A DNA stretch of 64,000 nucleotides from JALOLG01 sp963776935 (GTDB taxonomy: Bacteria; Actinomycetota; Acidimicrobiia; Acidimicrobiales; Ilumatobacteraceae): positions 62,001 through 126,000 of the forward strand of contig CAVZOP010000008.1 of NCBI GenBank assembly GCA_963776935.1. Direction: 5' to 3'. Positions 17,894-26,221 of this stretch are shown here, piece by piece. The position numbers were made by a program, and so were the translations under genes. The notes below the pieces were generated by a model that was given only the letters and a program-made list of their open reading frames with translations, ran no database searches and was not told the origin of the DNA. How positions within the stretch are numbered: position 1 is the stretch's first letter; every line of letters starts with the position of its first letter.

Positions 17894-18559
17894 ATGGCCG
17901 ACTACACCGAGATCCTCGCCAAGACCGATTTCTTCGCGGACGCGCCGTACGACGCCCTCGAACGGATCGCGGCCAGCGGCACCGAGCGCCACCTCGTGCG
18001 CGGCGACGTCCTGTTCAGTGCCGGTGACCCGCCGGAGGCGATCTACCTGGTGTTGCAGGGTCGAATCGCCATCGCCATCGCCAACGAGCTCGACCGGCGC
18101 GAGAGCGTGGTCGCCCTGATGGAAGCCGGCGACCTGATCGGTGAGCTGGCGATGCTCGACAGCGGCCCGCGCTCGGCGATGGCGAGGGCGATCGAGCCCA
18201 GCCACGTGCTCGCCGTGCCGTTCGAGCCGGTGCTCGACCTGTACGAACGCGATCCCCGCCAACTGTGGAACGTGACGCGCATGCTCGCCCAGCGGCTGCG
18301 GGCAGCCGATGAGGCGATCGCCGACTCGGTGTTCCTCGACGTCACCGGGCGCACCGCCAAGCGCCTGCTCGAGCTCAGTGCGGGCGCCGACGAGTTCGTC
18401 CTCCCGGTCACGCAAGAGGAGCTGGCGGGCATGGTCGGGGCGTCGCGAGAACGGGTCAACAAGGCGATCGCCAGCTTCATCCGGCTCGGTTGGCTCGAAC
18501 AGCGCGACCGCAACTACCGCATCGCCCAACGCGACCGGCTCGACCTCCGCGCCCGCTGA
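17894..18559 (+). CDS. Crp/Fnr family transcriptional regulator
   Basis: A 221-residue regulator. The N-terminal cyclic-nucleotide-binding fold is visible: ILAKTDFFADAPYDALERIA, DVLFSAGDPPEAIYLVLQGRIAI, GDLIGELAMLDSGPRSAMARAIEP. The last piece retains GEL and the R-S-A pair of the phosphate cassette, so a cyclic nucleotide ligand is plausible. The C-terminal winged helix reads LPVTQEELAGMVGASRERVNKAIASFIRLGWLEQ. There are no cysteines of the FNR type. Its gene is divergent from ispD and convergent with the hydrolase that follows, so it stands alone. Confidence 0.9.
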   Translation: MADYTEILAKTDFFADAPYDALERIAASGTERHLVRGDVLFSAGDPPEAIYLVLQGRIAIAIANELDRRESVVALMEAGDLIGELAMLDSGPRSAMARAIEPSHVLAVPFEPVLDLYERDPRQLWNVTRMLAQRLRAADEAIADSVFLDVTGRTAKRLLELSAGADEFVLPVTQEELAGMVGASRERVNKAIASFIRLGWLEQRDRNYRIAQRDRLDLRAR

Positions 18560-18560
18560 A

Positions 18561-19214
18561 TCAGCCAGCGAGCCAATCCTTCGCCCGCGCGAACGCATCG
18601 GCGGCGTCGTCCGGGCGGTGCGCCGGCCGTTCGGGTGCGTGGGCGAAGCCGTGCTCGGCGTCCGGGTACTGCACGACGCTGGCTCCGGTGGCGATGAGGT
18701 CGGCGACGTCGGGCGGCGGGGTGTACGTGTCGAGGGCGCCGATGATCGCCAGCACCCGCTGCGGATCGCCCGCCGCCAGGTATTCGAGCGGCTCGCGGTG
18801 GCCGGGGCCCTTCCACACCTCCGGCAGCCGGATCATCCCGTAGAACGACGCGATACGTGCGAACCGATCCGAGCGCGCCGACTTGAAGCAGTACATCCCG
18901 CCCATGCAGAAACCCATCAGCCCGATCCGGTCGCATCCGGTGGCGTCGGCGCCCTCGAGCAGGTCGCGCAGGTGGTCGTCGTCGTCCAGTTCGGGCACCG
19001 CGGCGAATCGAGGTTCTACGTCTGGGCCGAGGTCGCGCCCGGGGAACGGCTCGACCACGCACGTCGTCATCCCCCACTCATGGGCCAGCCGCGCCGCCAT
19101 GTCGTCGTAGAGCGGTCGTAGCCCGAAGATGTCGGGGGTGATCACGAGGCCGACCTCGGCACCGTCGGCAACGACGAGCTCGGCGGTGGTGCCCGACGGC
19201 AGGGTGATGCGCAT
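18561..19214 (-). CDS. Dienelactone hydrolase family protein
   Basis: A 217-residue alpha/beta hydrolase. The nucleophile elbow GLMGFCMGGMYCF carries the cysteine typical of dienelactone hydrolases, the acid lies in IIGALDTYTPPPD, and the histidine in YPDAEHGFAHAPERPAHR. The VVEPFPGRDL stretch also fits the family. Substrates may be dienelactone or other small esters, and the neighbours do not point to a particular catabolic pathway. The stop lies one base beyond that of the convergent Crp-like gene. Confidence 0.9.
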   Translation of the reverse strand: MRITLPSGTTAELVVADGAEVGLVITPDIFGLRPLYDDMAARLAHEWGMTTCVVEPFPGRDLGPDVEPRFAAVPELDDDDHLRDLLEGADATGCDRIGLMGFCMGGMYCFKSARSDRFARIASFYGMIRLPEVWKGPGHREPLEYLAAGDPQRVLAIIGALDTYTPPPDVADLIATGASVVQYPDAEHGFAHAPERPAHRPDDAADAFARAKDWLAG

Positions 19215-19233
19215 GCAACGACGCTACGCGGCG

Positions 19234-19989
19234 TCAGGCGTCGCGTTTGAGGTTGGCCGCCAGACCGATCACGACGAGGGCGGCCGAGATCGCGCCGAAC
19301 CACAGCCACGCACCCGGCCGGCCGAGCGAGTCGGCGTCGGGTGTGGCGGCGAGCGCGGCGAGGCAGGCCTGGTACGGCAGCCACTTGAAGAGCCCATCCG
19401 CGCCGAGGAGCGCGAACACCACGGCGATCAGACCTTCGGCCACGAGTGGCCACAGCAGCAGGATCGACACCGTTGCGGGAGAGTTGCGCACGATCAACCC
19501 GATCCCGAACGCGAACCAGGTGAGGATCACGGCGAGCACGACGAGTCCGGCGAGGGCGCCGATCGAGCCGTCCTCCATGCTCAGCGAGATCTCCGCGTCA
19601 CGACTCTCGAGGACGGCTGCACCGATGACCCAGCAGATCGCGATGAGCGCCAACGAGAGGAGCCCGGCGACGACGGAGTTGACGACCAGCTTCGCCGTCA
19701 TCACGCGAACGCGGTTCGGAGTCGCGGCATAGGTCGGGCGGATCGTGCCGTGGGCGAACTCCGACGTGAGGCTGATGGCGGCGACGGCGCTGAACAGCAT
19801 CACGCTGATCACCGACGTTCCCGAGATCATCTCGGCGAGCTCGTAACTGCGAACTTCGTCGGGGTTGTCGCCGAAGATGCTGACGAGCACCGTGACGATC
19901 ACCGGGAACGCGACGGCGATGATCAGCAACACGAAGTGCACGCGGACGGTGCGCAGCTTGAGCCACTCGCTGCGGATCGCGAGGATCAC
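19234..19989 (-). CDS. ABC-2 type transporter permease
   Basis: A 251-residue membrane protein with six predicted helices. It begins ILAIRSEWLKLRTVRVHFVLLIIAVAF and contains TSEFAHGTIRPTYAATPNRVRVMTAKLVV, the signature of ABC-2 exporter permeases partnered with an NatA/BcrA-type ATPase. The GTG start overlaps the ATPase stop (GTGA, 19986-19989). It probably exports a drug, lipid or peptide; the substrate cannot be inferred. Confidence 0.9.
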   Translation of the reverse strand: MILAIRSEWLKLRTVRVHFVLLIIAVAFPVIVTVLVSIFGDNPDEVRSYELAEMISGTSVISVMLFSAVAAISLTSEFAHGTIRPTYAATPNRVRVMTAKLVVNSVVAGLLSLALIAICWVIGAAVLESRDAEISLSMEDGSIGALAGLVVLAVILTWFAFGIGLIVRNSPATVSILLLWPLVAEGLIAVVFALLGADGLFKWLPYQACLAALAATPDADSLGRPGAWLWFGAISAALVVIGLAANLKRDA

Positions 19990-20915
19990 GGCTGCACCGC
20001 CTGAGTGCGGTATTCCTGATCGGCAGCCGTCGCCGCGAGGAACGCGTCCTCGAGCGATTCGGTGCGCACCGTCAGCTCATGGAGGACGAACTGGTTGCTC
20101 GCGGCCAGCTCACCGACCGCCTCGACGGGCATCTCGTACACCTGGGCCGCGTTGGCGGCCGTCCCGGCTTCGGTGAGGCGCCGTGCCTTGCCGCCCGCGG
20201 TACCGATGGCCGCCACGAGCTGATCGATCTGCGGGCTGCGAACGTGCACCCACTTCGTCGAGTGGCGGTCGATGAAGTCGCTGACCGAGCACTGCTCGAT
20301 CAGCCGCCCGCGGCCGATGACCACGAGATCCTGCGCCATCAGCGCCATCTCCGACAGCAGGTGACTGCTGACCAGCACGGTGCGGCCCTGCTGGGCGAGG
20401 TGCACGAGGATGTCGCGGATCCAGCGGATGCCCTCGGGGTCGAGACCATTGGCCGGCTCGTCGAGGATCACCGTGTGCGGGTCGCCGAGCATCACACCGG
20501 CGAGCCCGAGCCGTTGTCGCATCCCGAGCGAGTAACCCTTCACGCGCCGCTTGGCGACGTCGGTGAGACCGACGAGTTGCAGCACCTCCTCGACACGCCC
20601 GCGAGGTATCCCGTTCGACGCGGCGAGCCAGCGGAGGTGGTTGCGCGCCGTCCGGCCCGGATGCACATAGCCGGCGTCGAGCAGGCTGCCGACCTCGAAC
20701 AGCGGCTTCGGGAGCGCGCCGTACTGCTTGCCGTCGAACGTCGCCGATCCGCGCTCGTACCGGTCGAGCCCGAGCATGCATCGCATCGTCGTGCTCTTGC
20801 CCGATCCGTTGGGTCCCAGGAACCCGGTCACCCGGCCGGGTTCGACGTCGAAGCTGAGGTCGTCGACGGCGACGATCTTGCCGAACCGCTTGGTCAGCCC
20901 TCTCACCTCGATCAC
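19986..20915 (-). CDS. ABC-2 type exporter ATP-binding protein
   Basis: A 309-residue ATPase with Walker A GPNGSGKST, the signature YSLGMRQRLGLAGVMLGDP, Walker B TVILDEPANGLDPEG and the switch histidine in VLVSSHLLSEM. A C-terminal extension of about 90 residues is typical of the BcrA/DrrA group. It is first in a two-gene operon with the ABC-2 permease and starts at GTG 20915. The 128 bp upstream, shared with divergent xylA, contains a degenerate copy of a dispersed inverted repeat. Confidence 0.94.
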   Translation of the reverse strand: MIEVRGLTKRFGKIVAVDDLSFDVEPGRVTGFLGPNGSGKSTTMRCMLGLDRYERGSATFDGKQYGALPKPLFEVGSLLDAGYVHPGRTARNHLRWLAASNGIPRGRVEEVLQLVGLTDVAKRRVKGYSLGMRQRLGLAGVMLGDPHTVILDEPANGLDPEGIRWIRDILVHLAQQGRTVLVSSHLLSEMALMAQDLVVIGRGRLIEQCSVSDFIDRHSTKWVHVRSPQIDQLVAAIGTAGGKARRLTEAGTAANAAQVYEMPVEAVGELAASNQFVLHELTVRTESLEDAFLAATAADQEYRTQAVQP

Positions 20916-20972
20916 GAGGCCGTATCAGACCACCTCGAACCCCCAGAAACAACCAACCCCCACCTCCCCCAT

Positions 20973-21025
20973 CCGAACTGTCTGCCCCAGATGAACCATG
21001 GCCGCGTGTGACGCAGACAGACCGG
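20973..21025. repeat. Degenerate family-A inverted repeat
   Basis: CCGAACTGTCTGC (20973-20985) and GCAGACAGACCGG (21013-21025) pair at 11 of 13 positions. They share the CTGTCTGCCxCAGATGA core with the perfect hairpins at 22389-22443 and 28265-28319. The arms are 27 bases apart, and the site lies between divergent genes, so it is unlikely to be a terminator here. It looks like a worn copy of the same element. Confidence 0.6.
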
Positions 21026-21043
21026 TTGGGGGATGATGTGGGG

Positions 21044-22384
21044 ATGAGCGAACAATTCTTCACCGACGTCGACGCACCGATCGCCTACGAGGGTCCCGAC
21101 AGCGACAACCCATTGGCGTTCCGGTGGTACGACGCCGACCGTGTGGTGGCAGGCCGCCGGATGGAGGACCACCTGCGGTTCGCCGTGTGTTATTGGCACA
21201 GCTTCGCCTGGGACGGGTTCGACATCTTCGGGGCCGCGACGCTCGATCGTCCATGGCACGCGACGTTCGCGCCAAGCGCCGATCCGATCGCCGCCGCCCG
21301 TCAGAAGATGGACGCCGCGTTCGAGTTCTTCACCAAGCTCGGTGTGCCCTTCTACTGCTTCCACGACCGCGACATCGCTCCCGAGGGCACGTCGTTCAAG
21401 GAGTCAGCCGCTTTGCTCGACCAGATGGTCGACGCCGCGGCCGAGCACCAGGAGCGCACCGGGGTGGAGCTGTTGTGGGGCACGGCCAACCTGTTCTCGA
21501 ACCCGCGCTACCAGGCGGGGGCGGCGACCAACCCCGATCCCGAACTGTTCGCCTACGCGGCCGGTCAGGTCGCCCATTGCCTCGAAGCCACGCATCGCCT
21601 CGGTGGCCACAACTACGTGTTGTGGGGTGGCCGCGAGGGGTACGAGACGCTGCTCAACACCGACATGCGGCGCGAGCTCGACCAACTCGGCCGGTTCTTC
21701 TCGATGGTCGTCGAGCACAAGCACCACATCGGCTTCACCGGCACGATCCTCATCGAGCCCAAGCCGTTCGAACCGACGAAGCACCAGTACGACTACGACG
21801 TCGCCGCCGTCCACGCCTTCCTGCAGCGCTACGACCTCGCCGAGGAGGTCAAGGTCAACATCGAGGTCAACCACGCCACCCTCGCCGGGCACGACTTCGC
21901 CCACGAGATCGCGGCCGCGGTCAACGCCGGCATCTTCGGGTCGATCGACGCCAACGCCGGCGACGACCGTCTCGGCTGGGACGTCGACCGGTTCCCGGTG
22001 TCCGTCGAGCAGATGACGCTGGGGATGATCGAGATCCTGCGCGCCGGCGGCTTCACGACCGGTGGCCTCAACTTCGACGCCAAGCTGCGCCGCCAGTCGA
22101 TCGACCGCACGGACTTGTTCCACGCCCACATCGGCGGGATGGACACGATGGCGCGAGCCCTGCTCGTCGCCGACTCGATCCTCGCCAGCGGCGAGCTCGA
22201 CGAGGCGCGCAACGCTCGTTACGCCGGCTGGGACGGCGAGCTCGGCCACTCCATCACCTCCGGCACGGCCACGTTGGCGAGCCTCCACGACCGGGCGATC
22301 GGCGCCGGCGAGCCGACACGTGTGTCCGGCCACCAAGAGATGCTCGAAAACCTCGTCGCCAAACACGTGACTCGCGCCCGCTGA
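21044..22384 (+). CDS. xylA: Xylose isomerase
   Basis: A 446-residue enzyme interconverting D-xylose and D-xylulose. The length fits the longer class II enzymes. Active-site motifs are present: GVPFYCFHDRDIAPEG (catalytic histidine), VLWGGREGYETLLNTD, LIEPKPFEPTKHQYD (metal-bridging glutamate and the lysine), EVNHATLAGHDFAHE and SIDANAGDDRLGWD. The tail GGLNFDAKLRRQS and HIGGMDTMARALLVAD complete the metal site. I chose ATG 21044, as the frame upstream is short and unlike the family. No xylulokinase or xylose transporter adjoins it, and a perfect hairpin follows the stop. Confidence 0.96.
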   Translation: MSEQFFTDVDAPIAYEGPDSDNPLAFRWYDADRVVAGRRMEDHLRFAVCYWHSFAWDGFDIFGAATLDRPWHATFAPSADPIAAARQKMDAAFEFFTKLGVPFYCFHDRDIAPEGTSFKESAALLDQMVDAAAEHQERTGVELLWGTANLFSNPRYQAGAATNPDPELFAYAAGQVAHCLEATHRLGGHNYVLWGGREGYETLLNTDMRRELDQLGRFFSMVVEHKHHIGFTGTILIEPKPFEPTKHQYDYDVAAVHAFLQRYDLAEEVKVNIEVNHATLAGHDFAHEIAAAVNAGIFGSIDANAGDDRLGWDVDRFPVSVEQMTLGMIEILRAGGFTTGGLNFDAKLRRQSIDRTDLFHAHIGGMDTMARALLVADSILASGELDEARNARYAGWDGELGHSITSGTATLASLHDRAIGAGEPTRVSGHQEMLENLVAKHVTRAR

Positions 22385-22388
22385 AAAT

Positions 22389-22443
22389 CCCGAACTGTCT
22401 GCCTCAGATGAGGTCACGGCTCATCTGAGGCAGACAGAACGGG
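22389..22443. terminator. Bidirectional terminator-like hairpin, family A
   Basis: Arms 22389-22411 and 22421-22443 (23 bases, two mismatches) enclose a 9-base loop between the convergent ends of xylA and the ABC permease gene. The core CTGTCTGCCTCAGATGA recurs at 28265-28319 and, worn, at 20973. There is no U-tract, so termination is inferred from stem length and position. Confidence 0.75.
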
Positions 22444-22455
22444 GGTTGGGGCTCG

Positions 22456-23631
22456 CTACAGGCGGAGGGCTTCGGCCGGCGCGAGGCGGGCGGCGCGGCC
22501 GGCGGGGAGCAGGCCCGCCATCAGGCCGACGACCAGGGCCGCGCCCACGCCGCCGGCGATGGCGACCGGTGGCATCGAGAACGGGACATCCTGCGCGCGT
22601 GCGTACCCGGCCGTCACCGCCGAACCGAGGAGCGCCCCGCCGACGCCGCCGATCGAGGCGAGGATCGCTGCCTCGGTCAGGAACTGCAGGCGGATGTGGC
22701 GGCGGGTGGCGCCAATCGCCCGACGCACGCCGATCTCGGAGCGCCGTTCGAGCACGGAGATGACCATCACGTTGGCGATGCCGATCCCGCCGACGAGCAA
22801 CGCCACCCCACCGAGCCCGAGCAGGAGCGCCGTCAGCTCGCGGTCGACGGCCGTGCGGGCTTCGAGGGCATCGGTCGGCCGCGACACCTCGACCTCGTTG
22901 GGAGCCAACGGGTTGACCGTCGCGGCGAGCACGTCGCGGACGGCGTTGACCGACTTCGGCGGGGTGCGTACGAAGATCGTCGAGACCTTGCCGTCCCAGT
23001 CGAGGAGCCTGGCCGCCGCATCGCCACCGATGAACACCGACGAGTCGAGGCTGCCGAGCAACGGCACGGGATCGAGGATGCCGACCACCGCGAACCACTG
23101 GTCGCCGATCCACACCAGCGGCGACCCGGTCAGCGAGGTGATGCCCAGGCGGCGCGCCGCGGTCGCGCCGAGCACGACCGTCGGCGTGTCCGAGAGACCC
23201 TCGTCGAGCCAGCGTCCGGTCTGCACGGTCGCGCCCAGCGTGTCGAGCAAATCGACCTCAGCAGTCATCACCGAGATCGCCCCGGTCTCCAGCTCGGAGA
23301 TCTGATCCGTGCGCCGCACCGTGGCCGACACGTTGGCGACGGCCGCCGCCTGCTCGACCGGCCCGACCCGGCGCACCATGTCGGGCGCCTCCTCCGGCAG
23401 ATCGGAGTCCTCGCCGAACACATCTTGCCCGGCCCTCACCTGGAGCAGGTTGGTGCCGAGCCGGTCGAGCTCGGCCAGCAGGTCGGCGCGGCTCGAGTAG
23501 GAGATCCCGATGACCGACACCAGGGCGGCGATCCCGATCGCGATCCCGAGTGCCGTCAACACCGTTCGGCCCGGTCGCGAGCGCATGCCCGTCAGCCCGA
23601 GCCGCGGCACGTCACCGAACCGGAGCGTCAT
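22456..23631 (-). CDS. MacB/FtsX-type ABC transporter permease
   Basis: A 391-residue permease with the MacB layout. One helix near the N-terminus (RTVLTALGIAIGIAALVSVIGIS) is followed by a large extracytoplasmic domain of about 230 residues. Three more helices follow, including ALLLGLGGVALLVGGIGIANVMVISVLERRSEIGVRRAIGATRRHI, the conserved FtsX segment. Four-helix MacB permeases act in mechanotransmission across the membrane. ATG 23631 is preferred, and a GTG four codons upstream is possible. It overlaps the ATPase gene by 20 bases and ends the lipoprotein-adaptor-ATPase-permease operon. Confidence 0.92.
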   Translation of the reverse strand: MTLRFGDVPRLGLTGMRSRPGRTVLTALGIAIGIAALVSVIGISYSSRADLLAELDRLGTNLLQVRAGQDVFGEDSDLPEEAPDMVRRVGPVEQAAAVANVSATVRRTDQISELETGAISVMTAEVDLLDTLGATVQTGRWLDEGLSDTPTVVLGATAARRLGITSLTGSPLVWIGDQWFAVVGILDPVPLLGSLDSSVFIGGDAAARLLDWDGKVSTIFVRTPPKSVNAVRDVLAATVNPLAPNEVEVSRPTDALEARTAVDRELTALLLGLGGVALLVGGIGIANVMVISVLERRSEIGVRRAIGATRRHIRLQFLTEAAILASIGGVGGALLGSAVTAGYARAQDVPFSMPPVAIAGGVGAALVVGLMAGLLPAGRAARLAPAEALRL

Positions 23632-24341
23632 CGGACACGACACCTCTCTCGATCGCTTCTTTGGTCTCGGTCGCCTCGAACGCGTTCTCGACGCGGCCGT
23701 CGCGGATGTGGATCACGCGCGGCATCGCCGCCGCGACCTCGCGATCGTGGGTGATCACCACGACCGTCGCGCCGTCGGCGTGGAGCATCCGGAAGATGTC
23801 GAGGATCTCGGCGCCCGTGACGGAGTCGAGGTTGCCGGTTGGCTCGTCGGCGAGGATCATCGACGGCTCGGTGACGATCGCCCTCGCGATCGCGACACGT
23901 TGCCGCTCCCCTCCCGACAGCTCGGCCGGCCGGTGGTGGAGCCGGTGGCCGAGGCCGACCCGCTCGAGCGCGGCAACCGCTCGCCGACGCCGTTCGGCGT
24001 GCCGGGTCGACTGGTAGAGCAGTGGGAGGGCGACGTTCTCGACGGCCGTCGAGCGCGTCGACGAGGTGGAACTGCTGGAACACGAAGCCGATCTCGCGTC
24101 CACGCAGCTCCGAGAGCCGACGGTCGCCGTCGCGGGAGATGTTGCGCCCGCGAAGGTGGATCTCACCGGACGACGGGCGTTCGAGACACCCGATCAACTG
24201 CAGCAACGTGCTCTTGCCGGAGCCCGACGGCCCCACGATCGCCACCATCTCACCCTCGTCGATCCGCAGGTCGACACCTCGCAGCGCTTCGACACCGCCG
24301 TCGTACGACTTGGTGAGGTCGCTGAGCTCGACGACGGTCAC
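23612..24341 (-). CDS. MacB-type ABC transporter ATP-binding protein (one frame break)
   Basis: About 242 residues: Walker A IVGPSGSGKSTLLQL, Q-loop FVFQQFHLVDAL, signature LSGGERQRVAIARAIV, Walker B MILADEPTGNLDS and H-loop VVVITHDREVA. These are LolD/MacB subfamily features. The frame breaks near 24060, where GCTCGACGG should read GCTCACGG to give LVDALTAVENVALPLLY. The GTG start overlaps the adaptor stop by four bases. It powers the permease at 22456-23631. Confidence 0.92.
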
Positions 24342-25390
24342 AGCGAAACCACCACTTCGTCGCCCTCGGCGACGTCGCCGCTGATCTCGACCACGCCGTC
24401 ACCGGAGGCGCCGAGCTCGACGCCGACCAGCTGTGTTCCCGCGCCGGTCACCTTCTCGACCGCGTAGCCGCCCTCCGACAGCGCCAGCAACGCTCGGAAC
24501 GGCACGGTCAACACCCCGCTGGCGATCGTCGTGGTGACGATCACGTCGACCGGCGCGGCGTCGAGTTCCGCCGTCTGTTCGGTGAGGGCGACGACGACCC
24601 CGACCGTCGTGTCGCCTCCGTCGGCGCCGGCGGTGGCGACCTGGGCGATCGACCACACGACGCCGTCGACGAGCGTTCCGTCGGGCAGCTCGATCGACAG
24701 TTCGTCGCCCACCGCGAACCGGTCGACGTCGCCGGCGGCCACGTCGAGCGCCACGATCTGGTTCACGCCCGTGAGACCGAGCACCTCACCGTCGGCGGGG
24801 CCACCGACGGATCCGAGGTGCGCGGACACGCGGCGCTCCCCGGGCGCGAACACCACATCGGCGGGCCCGATCGCTCCGGTCTCCTTGACCCCCTGCGCTT
24901 CTTGCCAGGCGCGGACGGCGGTCGTCGTGTCGGAATCGAACTCCTCGTCGACGACCATCCCTTCCGGCGCCATGCCGAGGGCGAACAGGTTCTCCTCGAG
25001 CTGGCGGACGTCGGCGCCGTCGTCGACACCGCGACGCAGCTCACGCCACATCGGCCGGTCGCCGAACAGCAACCGGGGACCCGGCGCACCGTCGACCTCC
25101 CACAACGGATCACCGCGGCCGACCGTCGATCCCAGTTCGGGGAGTGACGTGATCACGCCACCGCCCTGACCCGTCACCTTCGATTCCGGCCCGTATCCCA
25201 GCTCGCCGTCGAACTCGTCCGACTCGATGAGATCACGTCGCTCGACGACCGCCGTCTCGACCGCCGCGAGTGACGCCTCGGCGTCGTCGGCCGGCTCGTC
25301 AGAGCCGGCGTCGGTGCGTGTCACCGCCACGCTCGTCACCGCGGCCGCGGTGCCGACGATCGCGATCGCGATCCACCATCTCGCACGCAT
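24338..25390 (-). CDS. Efflux adaptor-like protein with peptidoglycan-binding segment
   Basis: A 350-residue protein with an N-terminal anchor (WWIAIAIVGTAAAVTSVAV). Adaptor-like beta segments follow (VTGQGGGVITSLPELGSTVGRGDPLWEVDG, and VSAHLGSVGGPADGEVLGLTG). Between them is a peptidoglycan-binding-domain-1-like helical unit (DVRQLEENLFALGM, then FDSDTTTAVRAWQEAQGVKETGAIGPADVVF). This architecture is common beside actinobacterial MacB-like systems, where a cell-wall-binding adaptor replaces the TolC-reaching MacA. It overlaps the ATPase by four bases and the lipoprotein by one. Confidence 0.85.
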   Translation of the reverse strand: MRARWWIAIAIVGTAAAVTSVAVTRTDAGSDEPADDAEASLAAVETAVVERRDLIESDEFDGELGYGPESKVTGQGGGVITSLPELGSTVGRGDPLWEVDGAPGPRLLFGDRPMWRELRRGVDDGADVRQLEENLFALGMAPEGMVVDEEFDSDTTTAVRAWQEAQGVKETGAIGPADVVFAPGERRVSAHLGSVGGPADGEVLGLTGVNQIVALDVAAGDVDRFAVGDELSIELPDGTLVDGVVWSIAQVATAGADGGDTTVGVVVALTEQTAELDAAPVDVIVTTTIASGVLTVPFRALLALSEGGYAVEKVTGAGTQLVGVELGASGDGVVEISGDVAEGDEVVVSL

Positions 25391-26115
25391 CAGTCGCCCG
25401 CCGGTTCAGCCGACGTGAAGATCCCGCCACCGGGTCCGCCGCACTCCTCGGCGGCCGCCTGGAAGTCGTCGTCCATGGGACCTGGACCTGGCGAATCGCC
25501 TTCCTCGGCGCCGGCGCTGATGCTGACCTCACCGTTCTCGCCGAACTGGGGGTCGGGCATGTCGACGCCGTGCTCGCGCATGCACTTGGAGAACTCCAGT
25601 GCCTGCTCGCGCATCCGCGCCTGCTCCTCTTCGCTCGGCGGCTCGAACGTCCCCACGACCTCCTCGATGATCGGCCGGCACTCCTCCTCGGCCTCCTCCC
25701 ACGCATCCGGATCGTCGATCTCGATGCGCGTCTGTCCCTCGGCCCCCGGGTCGGGCATGTCGATGCCGTGCTCGCGCATGCAACGCGAGTAACGGACGAA
25801 GGCATCCTGCACCTCGGGGTCGTCGCTGTTGGCGGTGCTCTGCATCACCACCATGCCCGGACCGCTCGCCCCTCCGCCCGGACCACCATCACCATCCGAC
25901 GCGTCATCGACCTCGGTCGTGTCCGTCGTGTTGGACGTGTCGCTCGGGTCGCTCGTGTCGGCCGCGTTGGGCGACTCGTCGTCGACGGAGTCGTCGGCAG
26001 TCGTGCCGAGACTGGCCACGTCGTCGAGCTCTCCGTCGCCGCCGCCGCACCCACTGAGCGCGGCGACGGCGAGGAGGGGGAGAAGAATGGTGCTGGATCG
26101 AAGTGCTCGTCGCAT
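25390..26115 (-). CDS. Lipoprotein with two CMREHGxDMPDP repeats
   Basis: A 241-residue predicted lipoprotein. The signal is RRALRSSTILLPLLAVAALSGC, followed by a long Asp/Ser/Thr linker. Then come two related units, RYSRCMREHGIDMPDP and EFSKCMREHGVDMPDP. Each is followed by a helix ending in a cysteine (EECRPIIEE and AAECGGPGG). The paired cysteines and repeated His/Met/Asp suggest disulfides or metal binding at the cell surface. It is first in the operon feeding the MacB-like transporter and divergent from the OmpR-type regulator, so it may be the sensor-side component of that system. I know of no assigned function. Confidence 0.8.
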   Translation of the reverse strand: MRRALRSSTILLPLLAVAALSGCGGGDGELDDVASLGTTADDSVDDESPNAADTSDPSDTSNTTDTTEVDDASDGDGGPGGGASGPGMVVMQSTANSDDPEVQDAFVRYSRCMREHGIDMPDPGAEGQTRIEIDDPDAWEEAEEECRPIIEEVVGTFEPPSEEEQARMREQALEFSKCMREHGVDMPDPQFGENGEVSISAGAEEGDSPGPGPMDDDFQAAAEECGGPGGGIFTSAEPAGD

Positions 26116-26139
26116 GTGGCGCACCGTGACGCATGCGTC

Positions 26140-26179
26140 CTGAGATGGAGCTGAGAACACCTGAGAGACCTCTCAGGTG
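26140..26179. promoter_or_regulatory. Tandem CTGAGA repeats and palindrome in the divergent promoter
   Basis: CTGAGA occurs at 26140-26145, 26151-26156 and 26161-26166, spaced 11 and 10 bp, about one helical turn. The last copy lies inside a perfect 10-bp inverted repeat (CACCTGAGAG, 26158-26167, with CTCTCAGGTG, 26170-26179). OmpR/PhoB-type regulators bind such direct repeats in tandem. The site sits between the lipoprotein operon and the response-regulator gene, so autoregulation of both is likely. Confidence 0.68.
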
Positions 26180-26221
26180 GGCCGCATGCACTTCACGGTG
26201 TGGCACGTGCACAATGCGGAC

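Noticed and set aside
20973..21025. Terminator between the ABC exporter and xylA
   Set aside because: The flanking genes are divergent and the arms are imperfect and far apart, so it is treated only as a degenerate copy of the repeat.
21044..22384. Xylose isomerase as part of the rhamnoside/ABC cluster or a xylose operon
   Set aside because: It lies 11 kb away on the opposite strand with its own hairpin. No kinase, transporter or shared operator adjoins it.
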